From Pseudoalteromonas shioyasakiensis (lineage in GTDB: Bacteria; Pseudomonadota; Gammaproteobacteria; Enterobacterales; Alteromonadaceae): a DNA stretch of 64,000 nt. The DNA lies in assembly GCF_001550135.1 (NCBI RefSeq), contig NZ_LRUE01000024.1, positions 124,001 to 188,000 on the forward strand, read 5' to 3'. Position numbers and translations under genes: made by a program. Under the pieces are notes generated by a model, which had not been told where the DNA came from, did no database searches, and saw only the letters and a list, made by a program, of their open reading frames with translations. Shown here in pieces: positions 12,316 to 22,027 of the stretch. The first letter of the stretch is position 1, and each line of letters opens with the position of its first letter.

Positions 12316-14592
12316 ATGTTAGCCACGCTCAGATCAATTGCTGAGGCAGTGTCGCAACAGGCGGACTTGAATAGTGCGCTGGGGTGTTTTGTGCAAATGG
12401 TAAAAGATGCCATGCAAACACAGTGCTGCTCGATTTATTTTGCAGATTATAGCCAAGATAACTTTGTATTGATGGCCACCCAAGGCCTCAACCCAGATGC
12501 AGTGGGTAAGTTTCGTATAGGTTTTACCGAAGGCCTCGTGGGTCTTGTTGCTCAGCGTGAAGAGCCTATCAATATTGCTTTTGCTAAGTCTCACCCTCGT
12601 TTTAAACTCTCACCTGAAGTTAATGAAGAAGGCTATAACGCATTTTTGTCAGTGCCAGTCGTGCACCAGAAAAAGGTTTTAGGCGTTATTGTTGTTCAAC
12701 AAAAACTAGCCCGTGTTTTTAGCCCTGACGAGGAATCATTCTTAATTACGCTCTCGGCCCAGCTAGCTTCTCAGTTAGCTCATGCAGAAATAAAAGAAAT
12801 ATTACGCGTCGATGAGTTTTCACACCAAACCTCAGTACTAAAAGGGGTATCAAGTGCACCAGGTATTGCCATAGGTGAAGCCTTTGTGGTGATCCCTAAA
12901 CTTGACTTTAGTTCTATTGAACTGCAAAAAGACGACGATGTGAGCACCCAGCGTAAGCTATTTACCCAAGCTGTGGCTGCGACGCGTAACGAGTTTAATA
13001 CCTTATCTATGACTCTGAGCGACTCTATTCCGCAAGAGGCACTGGCTGTATTTGATGTTTATCAGCAGTTACTTGATGCCAAAAGTCTTGGTCAAAATGT
13101 TGAAGCGCAATTACAACAAGGCTGGAATGCTAAAAGCGCCCTGAAAATTGTAATTGAGAAATTGGTGACTCAATTCAATGCCATGCAAGATCCTTACATT
13201 AAAGAGCGTGCTGTTGATGTTAAAGATATTGGTTTACGGGTTTTACATCACTTAGTTAATACTGAGCATGCGGCAAAACCTTACCCTAAAGACACTATTT
13301 TAATTGCCGGTACATTAACTCCCGCAATGCTTGCTGAAGTACCTAAAGGGCATCTTGCTGGGGTTGTGAGTGTTAATGGTGCAGCAAATAGCCATGCTTC
13401 AATTTTAACTCGTGCTATGGGGATCCCTGCAATTTGGGGCATTGAAGATGTGCCGTTATTGCAGTTTGAAGGCAAGCAAATGATTTTAGACGCCTATGCA
13501 GGGCGTTTATATATTTCTCCTTCACAAATGCTGCAAGAGGAATACAGTCAGCTCAAATATCAAGAAGCCTTATTGAACGACCGTTTTGTAGCAGAGCAAA
13601 ACCTAGATGCCATCACTAAAGATGGCGAACACATTAGCTTATTACTTAACGCGGGTCTTGAATTAAATACCGAGCATGACAATAAGCCATTTTGCGATGG
13701 GGTAGGTCTTTATCGCACCGAAGCCTGGTTTATGCAAAAAGGCCAATTTCCTTCACAGTCAGAACAAGAAAGCTGGTATCGCGAAGTGCTTACTAGTTAC
13801 CATCCTAATCCTGTGGTGATGCGTACACTCGATATTGGTGGCGATAAAGTTTTAGATTACTTCAATATAACAGAAGAAAATCCATTTTTAGGTTGGCGTG
13901 GTATTCGCGTGACCTTAGATCACCCAGAGCTATTTTTAGATCAGCTCAAGGCAATGTTAAAAGCCAATATTGGTTTGGGTAATTTAAAAATCATGCTGCC
14001 GATGATCAGCGGCTCAGAAGAAGTGGATGAATCGTTAAAATTGCTCGAACAAGCCTATTTTGAGTTAAGTGAGCAATACCCTGAACAAGCCATTGAGCGC
14101 CCTGAAATTGGTGTGATGTTAGAAGTACCTTCAAGTGTATTTATGCTTGAAGAGTGGTCGCAAAAAGTCGATTTTTGCTCTGTAGGTAGCAACGATTTAA
14201 CCCAGTATATGCTGGCAGTTGATCGCTCTAATGCCCGTGTTGCTGAGCTATTTAACCCTTATCACCCAAGTGTACTTAGAGTGCTGTTAAAAATAGCACA
14301 AGAGTGTCAGCAACATGAGTTGCCATTTAGCTTGTGTGGTGAGTTAGGGGGCGACCCCGAAGGAGCGTTACTGCTTATTGCGATGGGGTATCGAAGCTTG
14401 AGCATGAACTACGCTTCGATTAGTAAAATTAAGTTCGTGCTTAGGCGATTAAATGTCAGTGATATGGAAAAGTTACTTGCAGAGTGTTTATTACAACCCA
14501 CTGCAAAACATGTACTTAGGTTAACGCGTAACTTTATGATTGAACATCAACTCGGTGAGCTATTTTACACCCCAAGCCAAGGTCAATCATGA
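12316..14592 (+). CDS. ptsP: Phosphoenolpyruvate-protein phosphotransferase PtsP (EI-Ntr)
   Basis: 758 aa. An N-terminal GAF domain (about 1-165), then enzyme I: the phospho-His region NGAANSHAS near residue 353, and a PEP-binding TIM barrel with RTLDIGGDK, GVMLEVPS, GSNDLTQY and the Cys in LCGELGGDP. PtsP moves phosphate from PEP to NPr and EIIA-Ntr in the regulatory nitrogen PTS. An AAGGAGC ribosome binding site precedes the ATG. It follows rppH by 33 bases, the conserved order. Confidence 0.95.
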   Translation: MLATLRSIAEAVSQQADLNSALGCFVQMVKDAMQTQCCSIYFADYSQDNFVLMATQGLNPDAVGKFRIGFTEGLVGLVAQREEPINIAFAKSHPRFKLSPEVNEEGYNAFLSVPVVHQKKVLGVIVVQQKLARVFSPDEESFLITLSAQLASQLAHAEIKEILRVDEFSHQTSVLKGVSSAPGIAIGEAFVVIPKLDFSSIELQKDDDVSTQRKLFTQAVAATRNEFNTLSMTLSDSIPQEALAVFDVYQQLLDAKSLGQNVEAQLQQGWNAKSALKIVIEKLVTQFNAMQDPYIKERAVDVKDIGLRVLHHLVNTEHAAKPYPKDTILIAGTLTPAMLAEVPKGHLAGVVSVNGAANSHASILTRAMGIPAIWGIEDVPLLQFEGKQMILDAYAGRLYISPSQMLQEEYSQLKYQEALLNDRFVAEQNLDAITKDGEHISLLLNAGLELNTEHDNKPFCDGVGLYRTEAWFMQKGQFPSQSEQESWYREVLTSYHPNPVVMRTLDIGGDKVLDYFNITEENPFLGWRGIRVTLDHPELFLDQLKAMLKANIGLGNLKIMLPMISGSEEVDESLKLLEQAYFELSEQYPEQAIERPEIGVMLEVPSSVFMLEEWSQKVDFCSVGSNDLTQYMLAVDRSNARVAELFNPYHPSVLRVLLKIAQECQQHELPFSLCGELGGDPEGALLLIAMGYRSLSMNYASISKIKFVLRRLNVSDMEKLLAECLLQPTAKHVLRLTRNFMIEHQLGELFYTPSQGQS

Positions 14593-14616
14593 GGGAAAAT
14601 TGTGTTGTGAAGCACT

Positions 14617-14881
14617 TATACCCAAGCCACCTCAAGATGTAGAATTCAGCGTTTCACAGGTGCTTAATATCAAGGCGTTACTTTGCAAGAATGGCCATCC
14701 CTTTTAAGAATTAACAACGATGAGAGTAAGTGCCTGTGAAACGCCCAAAGGGTTGGTTTAAAAGCGATTTATACTGCGTTATTGATTTTAACAATAGAAC
14801 CACTATTACTTGCAATCAATGCCTTGCCTAAATCGCTTTTAATTCCAACTGAAACTCGCATCTTGAGGTGGTTTGGGTATA
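14617..14881. repeat. 265-bp non-coding element with terminal inverted repeats (MITE-like)
   Basis: The ends are 23-bp inverted repeats with one mismatch (14617-14639 and 14859-14881; core CCTCAAGATG). Inside are two further hairpins: arms 14649-14666 with 14727-14744 (16 of 18 paired) and 14758-14771 with 14829-14842 (14 of 14, extended by a few pairs). The whole would fold as a three-way junction. There is no open reading frame. It starts and ends in TATA, compatible with TA target duplication. Most likely a non-autonomous transposable element or dispersed structured repeat; copies elsewhere cannot be checked here. Confidence 0.75.
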
Positions 14882-14930
14882 TATATTAGTTTAGTATATG
14901 TATATAACAAATTGAATATATGAGTGTGCT

Positions 14931-15740
14931 ATGCATGACGTGATACTTTTAATGGTGTACTGCGCAATTTTGGGCAGCGTGGTTGGATTTTTAGCTGGGT
15001 TATTAGGTATTGGTGGCGGTCTGATTATCGTGCCGGTACTTAGTGCGTTATTAGTATCGTTCAATGTTGCCGACCCAAGCCATGTATTAGTCATCGCGAT
15101 AGCAACCTCGTTAGCATCCATTATTTTTACCTCGACTTCTTCAGCCCTTGCTCATCATCGTAATGCTAACGTGCCTTGGGAAATTGCCCCATGGGTTATG
15201 ACTGGTGTTGGCCTAGGCGCATTGATCAGTGGCTTTGCTGCAAGCTTTATCCCAGAGCAGCTACTGCGCTTTGTTTTTGCCGGTAGCGTGGTGTTTATCG
15301 CGATCAGAATGGTGTTATCGACACGAAAAAAAGCAGCCAGTGAAAAGCCGCTTCCATCAGGGCCTATTCTTGGCTTTTTATGTGCCATAATGGGGGCGCT
15401 GTCAGGACTAATTGGTATTGGCGGCGGGGCGCTTATTGTGCCGCTACTGCATTATTTTTCTGTTGATATTAAAAAGGCCATTGGTTGTGCTGCTGCATGT
15501 GGTATTGTCATTGCCCTGTTCGGCTCGGTGGGTTACGTATCTGCCGGGTGGCAATTAACATCTTTCAGTGATGGATTTGCCGGATTTGTGTATTTACCTG
15601 CGTTAGTCGGGATTGTGGTTACCTCGTCGCTTATTGCGCCAATAGGTGCCAAAGCCACGCATTACTTGCCTGTGGCAACAATAAAAAAAGTATTCGCGCT
15701 ATTACTTGTCATAATTGCGCTTAAAATGGTGTTTAGTTAA
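14931..15740 (+). CDS. TSUP (TauE/SafE) family permease
   Basis: 269 aa, very hydrophobic with about eight membrane segments. The two halves are related: [14 protein letters not shown] near residue 25 and [14 protein letters not shown] near residue 160 are the duplicated TSUP signature. Family members move sulfite, sulfonates or other anions across the inner membrane; the substrate cannot be told. It ends 14 bases before lgt and is probably cotranscribed with it; the link is likely positional rather than functional. The inserted 265-bp element lies just upstream. Confidence 0.88.
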   Translation: MHDVILLMVYCAILGSVVGFLAGLLGIGGGLIIVPVLSALLVSFNVADPSHVLVIAIATSLASIIFTSTSSALAHHRNANVPWEIAPWVMTGVGLGALISGFAASFIPEQLLRFVFAGSVVFIAIRMVLSTRKKAASEKPLPSGPILGFLCAIMGALSGLIGIGGGALIVPLLHYFSVDIKKAIGCAAACGIVIALFGSVGYVSAGWQLTSFSDGFAGFVYLPALVGIVVTSSLIAPIGAKATHYLPVATIKKVFALLLVIIALKMVFS

Positions 15741-15754
15741 AGGTTTTTATTTTT

Positions 15755-16558
15755 ATGGCTCTTCAATTTCCAGATATCGATCCGGTTATTTTTTCGGTAG
15801 GCCCGCTCAGCGTACGTTGGTACGGTTTAATGTATTTAATTGGTTTTGCTTTGGCGATGTGGCTTGCTAATCGTCAAGCAGAAAAACCAAACTCAGGTTG
15901 GACAAAAGAACAAGTTAGTGACTTATTATTTTACGGCATGCTCGGGGTAATACTCGGTGGTCGTATTGGCTATGTATTGTTTTATCAGTTTAGTTATTTT
16001 ATTGAAAACCCGCTTTATTTATTCAGAATTGACCAAGGCGGCATGTCTTTCCATGGTGGTACGCTAGGTGTTATTACAGCAATAGCTATATTTGCCTGGA
16101 CACGTAAAAAATCATTATTTGAAGTGGGCGATTTTGTGGTGCCACTGGTGCCGCTTGGTTTGTTAGCAGGGCGTATTGGTAACTTTATTAATGGCGAGTT
16201 ATGGGGCCGAGTGACTGATGTACCTTGGGCGTTTATTTTCCCATCAGGTGGCCCAGAGCCTCGTCATCCATCACAATTATACGAAGCCTTTTTAGAAGGT
16301 TTGGTGCTGTTCTTAATATTACAATGGTTTATCAAAAAGCCTCGCCCAGCGGGAAGTGTTGCTGGGGTGTTCTTACTTGGCTATGGCGTGTTTAGATTTA
16401 TTGTTGAATATTTCCGTGAACCAGATGCTCATTTAGGTTTATTCGCAGGCTTTATCTCGATGGGGCAAATACTGTCATTGCCGATGGTAATTGGTGGCCT
16501 TGGTTTGTTAATATGGGCCTATAAAAAGCCGCAACACAGCGTGGCAAGCAAAGCATAA
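15755..16558 (+). CDS. lgt: Prolipoprotein diacylglyceryl transferase Lgt
   Basis: 267 aa, about seven membrane segments. The family signature [14 protein letters not shown] lies near residues 143-156, and the motif RWYGLMY is near the N terminus. Lgt transfers diacylglycerol from phosphatidylglycerol to the lipobox cysteine of prolipoproteins in the inner membrane; this window encodes about ten candidate clients (SPOR, FlgO, FlgP and FlgH lipoproteins). Precedes thyA by 13 bases, the common gammaproteobacterial pair. Confidence 0.96.
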   Translation: MALQFPDIDPVIFSVGPLSVRWYGLMYLIGFALAMWLANRQAEKPNSGWTKEQVSDLLFYGMLGVILGGRIGYVLFYQFSYFIENPLYLFRIDQGGMSFHGGTLGVITAIAIFAWTRKKSLFEVGDFVVPLVPLGLLAGRIGNFINGELWGRVTDVPWAFIFPSGGPEPRHPSQLYEAFLEGLVLFLILQWFIKKPRPAGSVAGVFLLGYGVFRFIVEYFREPDAHLGLFAGFISMGQILSLPMVIGGLGLLIWAYKKPQHSVASKA

Positions 16559-16571
16559 CAAGAGCAAATCA

Positions 16572-17423
16572 ATGAAACAGTATTTAGATTTATGTCAGCG
16601 TATTGTTGACGAAGGTGTGTGGGTTGAGAACAAACGCACAGGTACCAAGTGTTTAACCGTTATTAATGCCGATCTTGAATATGATGTGGCAAATAATAAG
16701 TTTCCGCTAATAACAACGCGCAAGAGCTTTTACAAAGCGGCGATAGCGGAGTTACTTGGTTATTTACGTGGTTACGACAGCGCTGCACAGTTTCGTGATA
16801 TCGGCTGTATGACTTGGAATGCTAACGCAAACGAAAACAAAGCTTGGCTAGAAAACCCACATCGCCGTGGTGAAGATGATATGGGTCGAGTGTATGGTGT
16901 GCAAGGCCGCAGTTGGCAACGTCCGGATGGCAGCCACCTTGATCAACTTAAAAAAGTTATCGATAACTTATCAAAAGGGATTGATGATCGCGGTGAAATC
17001 GTCACATTTTATAACCCAGGTGAGTTTGAGTTAGGCTGTTTACGCCCTTGTATGCACACGCACACCTTTTCTTTGTTGGGCGATACTCTATACTTAACAT
17101 CATACCAACGTAGCTGCGATGTGCCTCTGGGTTTGAACTTTAATCAAATTCAATGTTTTGTGTTACTTGCTTTAGTTGCACAAATCACCGGCCACAAACC
17201 GGGTAAGGCGTATCATAAAATAGCGAATGCGCATATTTATGAAAACCAACTTGAGTTGATGCGTGATGTGCAGCTTAAGCGTGAGCCATTCGCGTCGCCA
17301 GAATTAAAAATAAACCCAAATATTAAATCATTAGAAGACATTGAAACCTGGGTTACAAAAGACGATTTTGAAGTAGTAGGTTATCAGTGTCACGATGCAA
17401 TTAAGTATCCGTTTTCAGTTTAA
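16572..17423 (+). CDS. thyA: Thymidylate synthase ThyA
   Basis: 283 aa, slightly longer than the 264-aa E. coli enzyme. It has RTGTKC near the N terminus, the catalytic cysteine in LRPCMHTH (about residue 161), the [17 protein letters not shown] segment that binds dUMP, and NAHIYENQ. It methylates dUMP to dTMP with methylene-tetrahydrofolate. The segment after the catalytic Cys differs from the enterobacterial form, so it belongs to another branch of the ThyA family. Probably in one transcript with lgt. Confidence 0.95.
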   Translation: MKQYLDLCQRIVDEGVWVENKRTGTKCLTVINADLEYDVANNKFPLITTRKSFYKAAIAELLGYLRGYDSAAQFRDIGCMTWNANANENKAWLENPHRRGEDDMGRVYGVQGRSWQRPDGSHLDQLKKVIDNLSKGIDDRGEIVTFYNPGEFELGCLRPCMHTHTFSLLGDTLYLTSYQRSCDVPLGLNFNQIQCFVLLALVAQITGHKPGKAYHKIANAHIYENQLELMRDVQLKREPFASPELKINPNIKSLEDIETWVTKDDFEVVGYQCHDAIKYPFSV

Positions 17424-17449
17424 GAACAATAAAATTTAAGGAGAAATCA

Positions 17450-18331
17450 ATGAAAGCAGTGATCCCAGTTGCTGGTCTTGGCACGCGTATGTTACCTGCA
17501 ACAAAAGCAATCCCTAAAGAAATGCTTCCTATTGTTGACCGCCCGTTGATTCAGTACGTTGTGAATGAAGCAATTTCAGCAGGAATTAAAGAAATTGTTT
17601 TAGTAACGCATTCAAGTAAAAACTCAATTGAAAACCACTTTGATACCAGTTTTGAGTTAGAAGCAACGCTTGAAAAGCGTGTTAAACGTCAGTTACTCGC
17701 AGAAGTACAATCAATCTGCCCGAAAGATGTAACAATTATTCATGTTCGCCAAGGTGAAGCGAAAGGCCTTGGTCATGCGATTAACTGTGCTGCACCTATC
17801 ATAGGTGATGAACCGTTTGTTGTTATCTTACCGGATGTGATCATCGATGATGTAGCAAGCGACCTTAAAAAAGATAACTTAGCTGAAATGATCCAGCGTT
17901 TTGAAACCACCGGCGAGAGCCAAATTATGGTTGAGCCTGTGCCGCAAAACGAAGTAGACAAGTTCGGTGTTGTCGACTTAGGTGATGTAAAAATCAATCA
18001 AGGTGAAAGCGCAGCTATTTTAAATATGGTTGAAAAGCCTCCAGTTGATCAAGCTCCATCAAATCTTGCTGTTGTGGGTCGCTATGTATTGAGCAAAAAT
18101 ATTTGGCCATTACTTGCAAAAACCCCAGCCGGTGCAGGCGATGAAATCCAATTAACAGATGCCATTGCCATGCTCATGGAAAAAGAGATTGTTGATGCTT
18201 ACTCAATGAAAGGTAAAAGCCATGACTGCGGTAGCAAAATTGGTTATTTAAAAGCCATAGTTGAGTTTGCACTGCGTCGTGATGAATTCAAAGGTGAGCT
18301 TACAGACTTCATAAAGTCGCTGGTTAAATAA
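17450..18331 (+). CDS. galU: UTP-glucose-1-phosphate uridylyltransferase GalU
   Basis: 293 aa. The nucleotidyltransferase signature [20 protein letters not shown] is at residues 8-27, followed by GLGHAI and VEKP, typical of GalU. It makes UDP-glucose for cell-surface sugars. AAGGAGA precedes the ATG. A terminator follows 30 bases downstream, ending this block. Confidence 0.95.
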   Translation: MKAVIPVAGLGTRMLPATKAIPKEMLPIVDRPLIQYVVNEAISAGIKEIVLVTHSSKNSIENHFDTSFELEATLEKRVKRQLLAEVQSICPKDVTIIHVRQGEAKGLGHAINCAAPIIGDEPFVVILPDVIIDDVASDLKKDNLAEMIQRFETTGESQIMVEPVPQNEVDKFGVVDLGDVKINQGESAAILNMVEKPPVDQAPSNLAVVGRYVLSKNIWPLLAKTPAGAGDEIQLTDAIAMLMEKEIVDAYSMKGKSHDCGSKIGYLKAIVEFALRRDEFKGELTDFIKSLVK

Positions 18332-18362
18332 GCAATTCAAATTACTTAGTTGAAAATTATGT

Positions 18363-18390
18363 AAAAAAAGTGTCTATATGGCACTTTTTT
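18363..18390 (+). terminator. Terminator after galU
   Basis: An A-run with AAGTG pairs across a loop with CACTT and a T-run of six. It marks the boundary between the housekeeping block and the accessory cluster. Confidence 0.7.
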
Positions 18391-18767
18391 GTTATTTACA
18401 TGTTCCTCCCAATTGTCGATTATTACCCAATAAAGGATTTTTCTGATATACCTAAGTCTTAACGCATTGTTAAGATTAAAGATCAGTGAGATGCTTATTT
18501 ACCCCTGTAGGATAGTTAAACTCAGCTATACTTATAAAAATACCTATGTAAAGACGGATTTTTATTGCTTTAGGTTGTCTAATATGAAAACTTAAGTATT
18601 AGGGTGTCATTAAGTTTTTATTGCAGTTAGTTAAGCACTGTACTGAAAATATTATAATAACAAATAATGTGTTAGAGTTTTCTTATGCAATGTCGTAAAT
18701 CACTTTTATGGTTTTTGTATAGGTAAGTGCTAACAGATAGACTTCTTTAAAAAGAAGCAAATTTTTA
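18391..18767. other. Intergenic region upstream of the accessory cluster
   Basis: About 380 AT-rich bases without an open reading frame of note or a recognisable RNA gene. It must hold the promoter of the downstream gene cluster, but I see no clear sigma-70, sigma-54 or sigma-28 match. A long 5' leader is possible. Confidence 0.5.
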
Positions 18768-18791
18768 ATGGTACGTTTAAGAATCCTACTT

Positions 18792-19328
18792 ATGAAATAT
18801 TGCTCAAAACCTTTGCGTTACAGTATATACCTGTTGGTGTTATTGACTGTGTCTGGTTGCAGTAATAAGGCATTTCCTGATATCTCTTTTAACAAGCTTC
18901 CTGTTTTCAATGTTGTTCAGTACCTTAGTGATGTAACGCTAATGCAAAACTCATTTTTGTTGGCGCAAACCCAAAGTGAACCTGTCAGTACAGTGCTAGA
19001 ACAGGCTGATACTTCTCAAGCACTATCAAGCGACTCTAAAGACTCTGTTAAACCTGACTATGCATTTGCTTTGCAATTAGCGTCTGTTAATACGGAACAA
19101 GGTCTTGCTTATACATTAAAGAAAATGGCTAAACGAGCACCCAGTATTTTTCAAGGAAAGCCGATACTTAATGTTGAAGTCGCTGATGTAAATGAGCATA
19201 CCTACTATCGACTTAAGTTTGGTGGCTATAAGTATTTGAAAAACGCGAAAGCTGATTGTGAAGCGATTAAACGACAAGGCATTGATTGCTGGGTAAGTAA
19301 CTACACTGACAACCGAATTTATTTTTAG
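18792..19328 (+). CDS. SPOR-domain lipoprotein (1 of 3)
   Basis: 178 aa from ATG 18792; an ATG at 18768 would add eight residues. A signal peptide ends in a lipobox (T-V-S-G-C, Cys near 23). A low-complexity linker follows, and a C-terminal SPOR-type domain (about 95-175) starts with FALQLASV and ends in a C-x9-C pair (CEAIKRQGIDC). SPOR domains bind peptidoglycan stripped of stem peptides. The function of this protein is unknown. Its domain closely resembles that of the lipoprotein at 25008 in the same cluster, which suggests they arose by duplication. Confidence 0.75.
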   Translation: MKYCSKPLRYSIYLLVLLTVSGCSNKAFPDISFNKLPVFNVVQYLSDVTLMQNSFLLAQTQSEPVSTVLEQADTSQALSSDSKDSVKPDYAFALQLASVNTEQGLAYTLKKMAKRAPSIFQGKPILNVEVADVNEHTYYRLKFGGYKYLKNAKADCEAIKRQGIDCWVSNYTDNRIYF

Positions 19329-19401
19329 CGTCAAATGTTCACTCTAAAGGTGGCATTTTTATTGCTAAGATTTAAGTCTGTTTTTTAGAATTGACGTCAC
19401 C

Positions 19402-20010
19402 ATGCATTTTTCTATTTTTTCTAAATATCTACTGATAACCATCAGCTTAACTGCTCTAACAGCATGTATGATGAGCCAAGAGCAAGCCCAGCCAGCTTAC
19501 ACTGAGCAGCAAGTACAGCAATTTGCTGCCGAGTGGCAAAATAAACAACCTAGTATTGAACGTCTTGCGTTGATGGAAAAAGACCTTGCGTTGTTAATCG
19601 AAGTGCTTTCAGCCAATAGCGATTTAACCGCACAACCATCACAATTTGAGCCACAAAATGATGTGATTATTCATCAAAGCGAACAAACGCAAGTACAGCA
19701 AACATCATCCACAGACTCACTTGAGGCGATTATTGCAGCAAACAAAGCGGCTGAAGCGGGTGTGCAATTAGGTTTATATTTAACGCCGAAAAAAGTTAGT
19801 TATCAGGTCTTAAAGCTCAAACGTGATTATCCTGCTGTTTTAAATGGCCTTGATTTTCGTTTTAAAACACGAGAGCAAAAAGGCGTAACCGTGTATGGGT
19901 TAAGGGCCGGTCCATTTGCAAATTATACTCAGGCTACTGCATTTTGTGAGATAGCCAAAAGAATGGGGCAAACCTGTGTGACGGCACCATTTATTGGAGA
20001 GATGCTTTAA
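19402..20010 (+). CDS. SPOR-like lipoprotein (2 of 3)
   Basis: 202 aa. Signal peptide with lipobox L-T-A-C at about residue 22, a Gln-rich linker, and a divergent C-terminal SPOR-like domain (about 115-200) with GVQLGLYLTPK, GLRAGPF and a C-x9-C pair (CEIAKRMGQTC). It lies 73 bases after the previous gene in the same direction. Not recognised as a named protein; assigned to the cluster by context and by the shared domain. Confidence 0.68.
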   Translation: MHFSIFSKYLLITISLTALTACMMSQEQAQPAYTEQQVQQFAAEWQNKQPSIERLALMEKDLALLIEVLSANSDLTAQPSQFEPQNDVIIHQSEQTQVQQTSSTDSLEAIIAANKAAEAGVQLGLYLTPKKVSYQVLKLKRDYPAVLNGLDFRFKTREQKGVTVYGLRAGPFANYTQATAFCEIAKRMGQTCVTAPFIGEML

Positions 20011-20121
20011 GCATCTTTCCTCTTAAAAATTAGGTAATTAATCTTAAAGTATTTGTTCTAGAGGTCGATAAAGCTTAAGATACAGAAAAATGGCTTAGCC
20101 ATTTAATTATAAGGACTTAAT

Positions 20122-20721
20122 ATGAAATTACCTCTTTCTTTACTTTCTCTTAGTGTTATTTTCGCCTCATCAACTGCCTTTTCTGCTACTGAAACTTTTC
20201 GTGCTGAAGTTACAGTTCAAAACACTGTTGTTTTGACCAAAGATAGTGACCTTAATTTTGGGACTATTCGTGCTGTTGCAGACCCATCTGGAACCGATCG
20301 AGCAAGGCTTACAGTTAATGCGACTCCAAATGCTAGTCCAATTTCAGTAAGTAGCAATAATACAGAAAACGCTTTATTTGCTGTCATTGAAGATGGCGAG
20401 CCTGCGGCGTTTACTGTGTCTGAAGCTGTTCCAAATGCTATTTTATCGATTACTGAGCCTACTCAGACTCAGTTAGAATTTGAAGATGGACAAGATACTG
20501 ACCGTCCTGACTTTGAAATTGGTAATTGGTTATTCGTTATTACTAGCGGGCCAAACGCAAATGCGAACTACAATTCTGGTACACCTAACTTACAGGTTGC
20601 GCAAGACGGTACTGTGTCATTCAATATTGGCGCAAGCTTAGATACATCAGATCGTACTACCACAAAGCCATATGCTGATGGTGTTTATGCGGGGACTTTT
20701 CAAATCGAAGTCGCTTATTAA
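20122..20721 (+). CDS. Secreted DUF4402-type pilin-like protein (major)
   Basis: 199 aa. A cleavable Sec signal ends in A-F-S-A near residue 22. The mature part is beta-rich, cysteine-free, begins with the repeated-strand pattern TFRAEVTVQNTV and LNFGTI, and ends YADGVYAGTFQIEVAY, the closing strand typical of DUF4402 proteins. Such proteins are encoded with chaperones and ushers and are probably surface-fibre subunits. A second, smaller relative follows after 18 bases, then the chaperone and usher genes, supporting a fimbrial role. It is the more likely major subunit because of its length and typical N terminus; this is inferred. Confidence 0.72.
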   Translation: MKLPLSLLSLSVIFASSTAFSATETFRAEVTVQNTVVLTKDSDLNFGTIRAVADPSGTDRARLTVNATPNASPISVSSNNTENALFAVIEDGEPAAFTVSEAVPNAILSITEPTQTQLEFEDGQDTDRPDFEIGNWLFVITSGPNANANYNSGTPNLQVAQDGTVSFNIGASLDTSDRTTTKPYADGVYAGTFQIEVAY

Positions 20722-20739
20722 TTATTTTAGGTAATTTTT

Positions 20740-21207
20740 ATGCGCTTTTTGCTATTGGCCACTGTGCTATTTTCTGTTTTCTCTTTGCCTCTACAAGCAG
20801 CGAGCACAGAGCAACAAGCGCTTGATTTTGGCACTCTTGTTATTTTAGCTAATACAAATACCAGCTCTGTAATTGTCAAAGATGATGGCAGTATCAATAC
20901 TCAGGGCTCAGTTTATGTACTTGAAAATGGCCACCCAGCAGAATTATTACTTACTGACTTTCCTGCCAGAACCCAACTAACTATGAATCTAGTTGCTCCA
21001 GTTGACTTAATACATGATGTAGATGGCAACACGAGTGCTGAGTTTTCTGTGCGCCTTAATGGTTTTCCTAAATATGTGATCACCAATGAGTTTGGTGAGG
21101 CAAAAGTATTTATTGGCGGTATTTTAACAACAGATCGTAGCGCTAAAGCATACGCAGATGGTCATTACTCTTCTTCAACTTATTTAGAAATATCGGTCGA
21201 TTACTAA
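20740..21207 (+). CDS. Secreted DUF4402-like protein (minor subunit?)
   Basis: 155 aa. Signal peptide ending L-Q-A-A near residue 20; mature beta-rich domain with LDFGTLVI near the start and YADGHYSSSTYLEISVDY at the end, the same pattern as the preceding gene. It is shorter and may be a tip or minor subunit. It ends 8 bases before the chaperone gene, so it is in the same operon. Confidence 0.65.
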   Translation: MRFLLLATVLFSVFSLPLQAASTEQQALDFGTLVILANTNTSSVIVKDDGSINTQGSVYVLENGHPAELLLTDFPARTQLTMNLVAPVDLIHDVDGNTSAEFSVRLNGFPKYVITNEFGEAKVFIGGILTTDRSAKAYADGHYSSSTYLEISVDY

Positions 21208-21215
21208 GGATAGAT

Positions 21216-22007
21216 ATGTTCGCAAAACGTCTTTTATGTGGACTCTTTTTTGTTTTATTCAGTCAATATGCAACAGCAAATTTACTTATTTCACCAACGC
21301 GGGTTTCATTTGATGAGCGCCAACGTAGCGCAAAAGTCACCGTCATTAATAGCTCAGATGAATATAGAACATATCGCGTGGTATGGAGCGAAAAATTAGC
21401 GCTCCCCGCAGGTGGTTACCAAACATTGAGTGAGCCTGTAGCAAGGAGCCTTTCACCAATGACGCGTTTATCCCCAAAGCAAATTCGCTTAGCACCGGGC
21501 GAAAGGCAAACGATTAAAATAGCAATTAGAAAGCCTAAGAATTTGGCTAAAGGGGAGTATCGTTCTCACTTATTGTTTCAAGCATTACCCAATGAAGTGA
21601 AAAGCACTAAACCAGGTATTAAAGTGAACATGATAATGAGTTTTAGTATTCCAGTTGTATATCGTGAGCAAGGCGAACAACCGAATGTTAAAATTAGGGA
21701 CGTTAAGCTGGTTGAAGACTCTATTAATAAAAAACTTAGTCTTGCAGTTAAGTTAACCGAAAGCCAAGGCTTTAGTAGTTATGGGAGGCTCAGTGCGTAT
21801 GCAACTAATACAGCGGGTAAACAAGAGAAAATCGCTGAAATTGGTAACTTGAGTTTGTACCCTGAAGTCAATGAAACAACAGCTTACCTAGCTCTATTTA
21901 CCGATAAAAAACTACCGAAGAAAGGGCCTATTGAGATTAAATATGAAGGTGCTGATGAGTATGAAGGTATAGTTTTTGACTCATATTCATTTGCTATTCG
22001 ACATTAG
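21216..22007 (+). CDS. PapD-like periplasmic pilus chaperone
   Basis: 263 aa. Signal peptide to about residue 21, then two Ig-like domains. The N-terminal domain has LLISPTRVSFDERQRSAKV, the R/Y-x-V-W strand (YRVVWSE) and LAPGERQTIKIAIRKP, patterns shared with fimbrial chaperones. Chaperones of this kind cap pilin subunits in the periplasm and bring them to the usher. It lies between the pilin-like genes and the usher-like gene. Confidence 0.78.
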   Translation: MFAKRLLCGLFFVLFSQYATANLLISPTRVSFDERQRSAKVTVINSSDEYRTYRVVWSEKLALPAGGYQTLSEPVARSLSPMTRLSPKQIRLAPGERQTIKIAIRKPKNLAKGEYRSHLLFQALPNEVKSTKPGIKVNMIMSFSIPVVYREQGEQPNVKIRDVKLVEDSINKKLSLAVKLTESQGFSSYGRLSAYATNTAGKQEKIAEIGNLSLYPEVNETTAYLALFTDKKLPKKGPIEIKYEGADEYEGIVFDSYSFAIRH

Positions 22008-22027
22008 GGATTAATGCGAAAAAACTT

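Noticed and set aside
14617-14881. Degraded insertion sequence
   Set aside because: No transposase remnant in any frame, and the internal hairpins are intact, which fits a MITE or structured repeat better.
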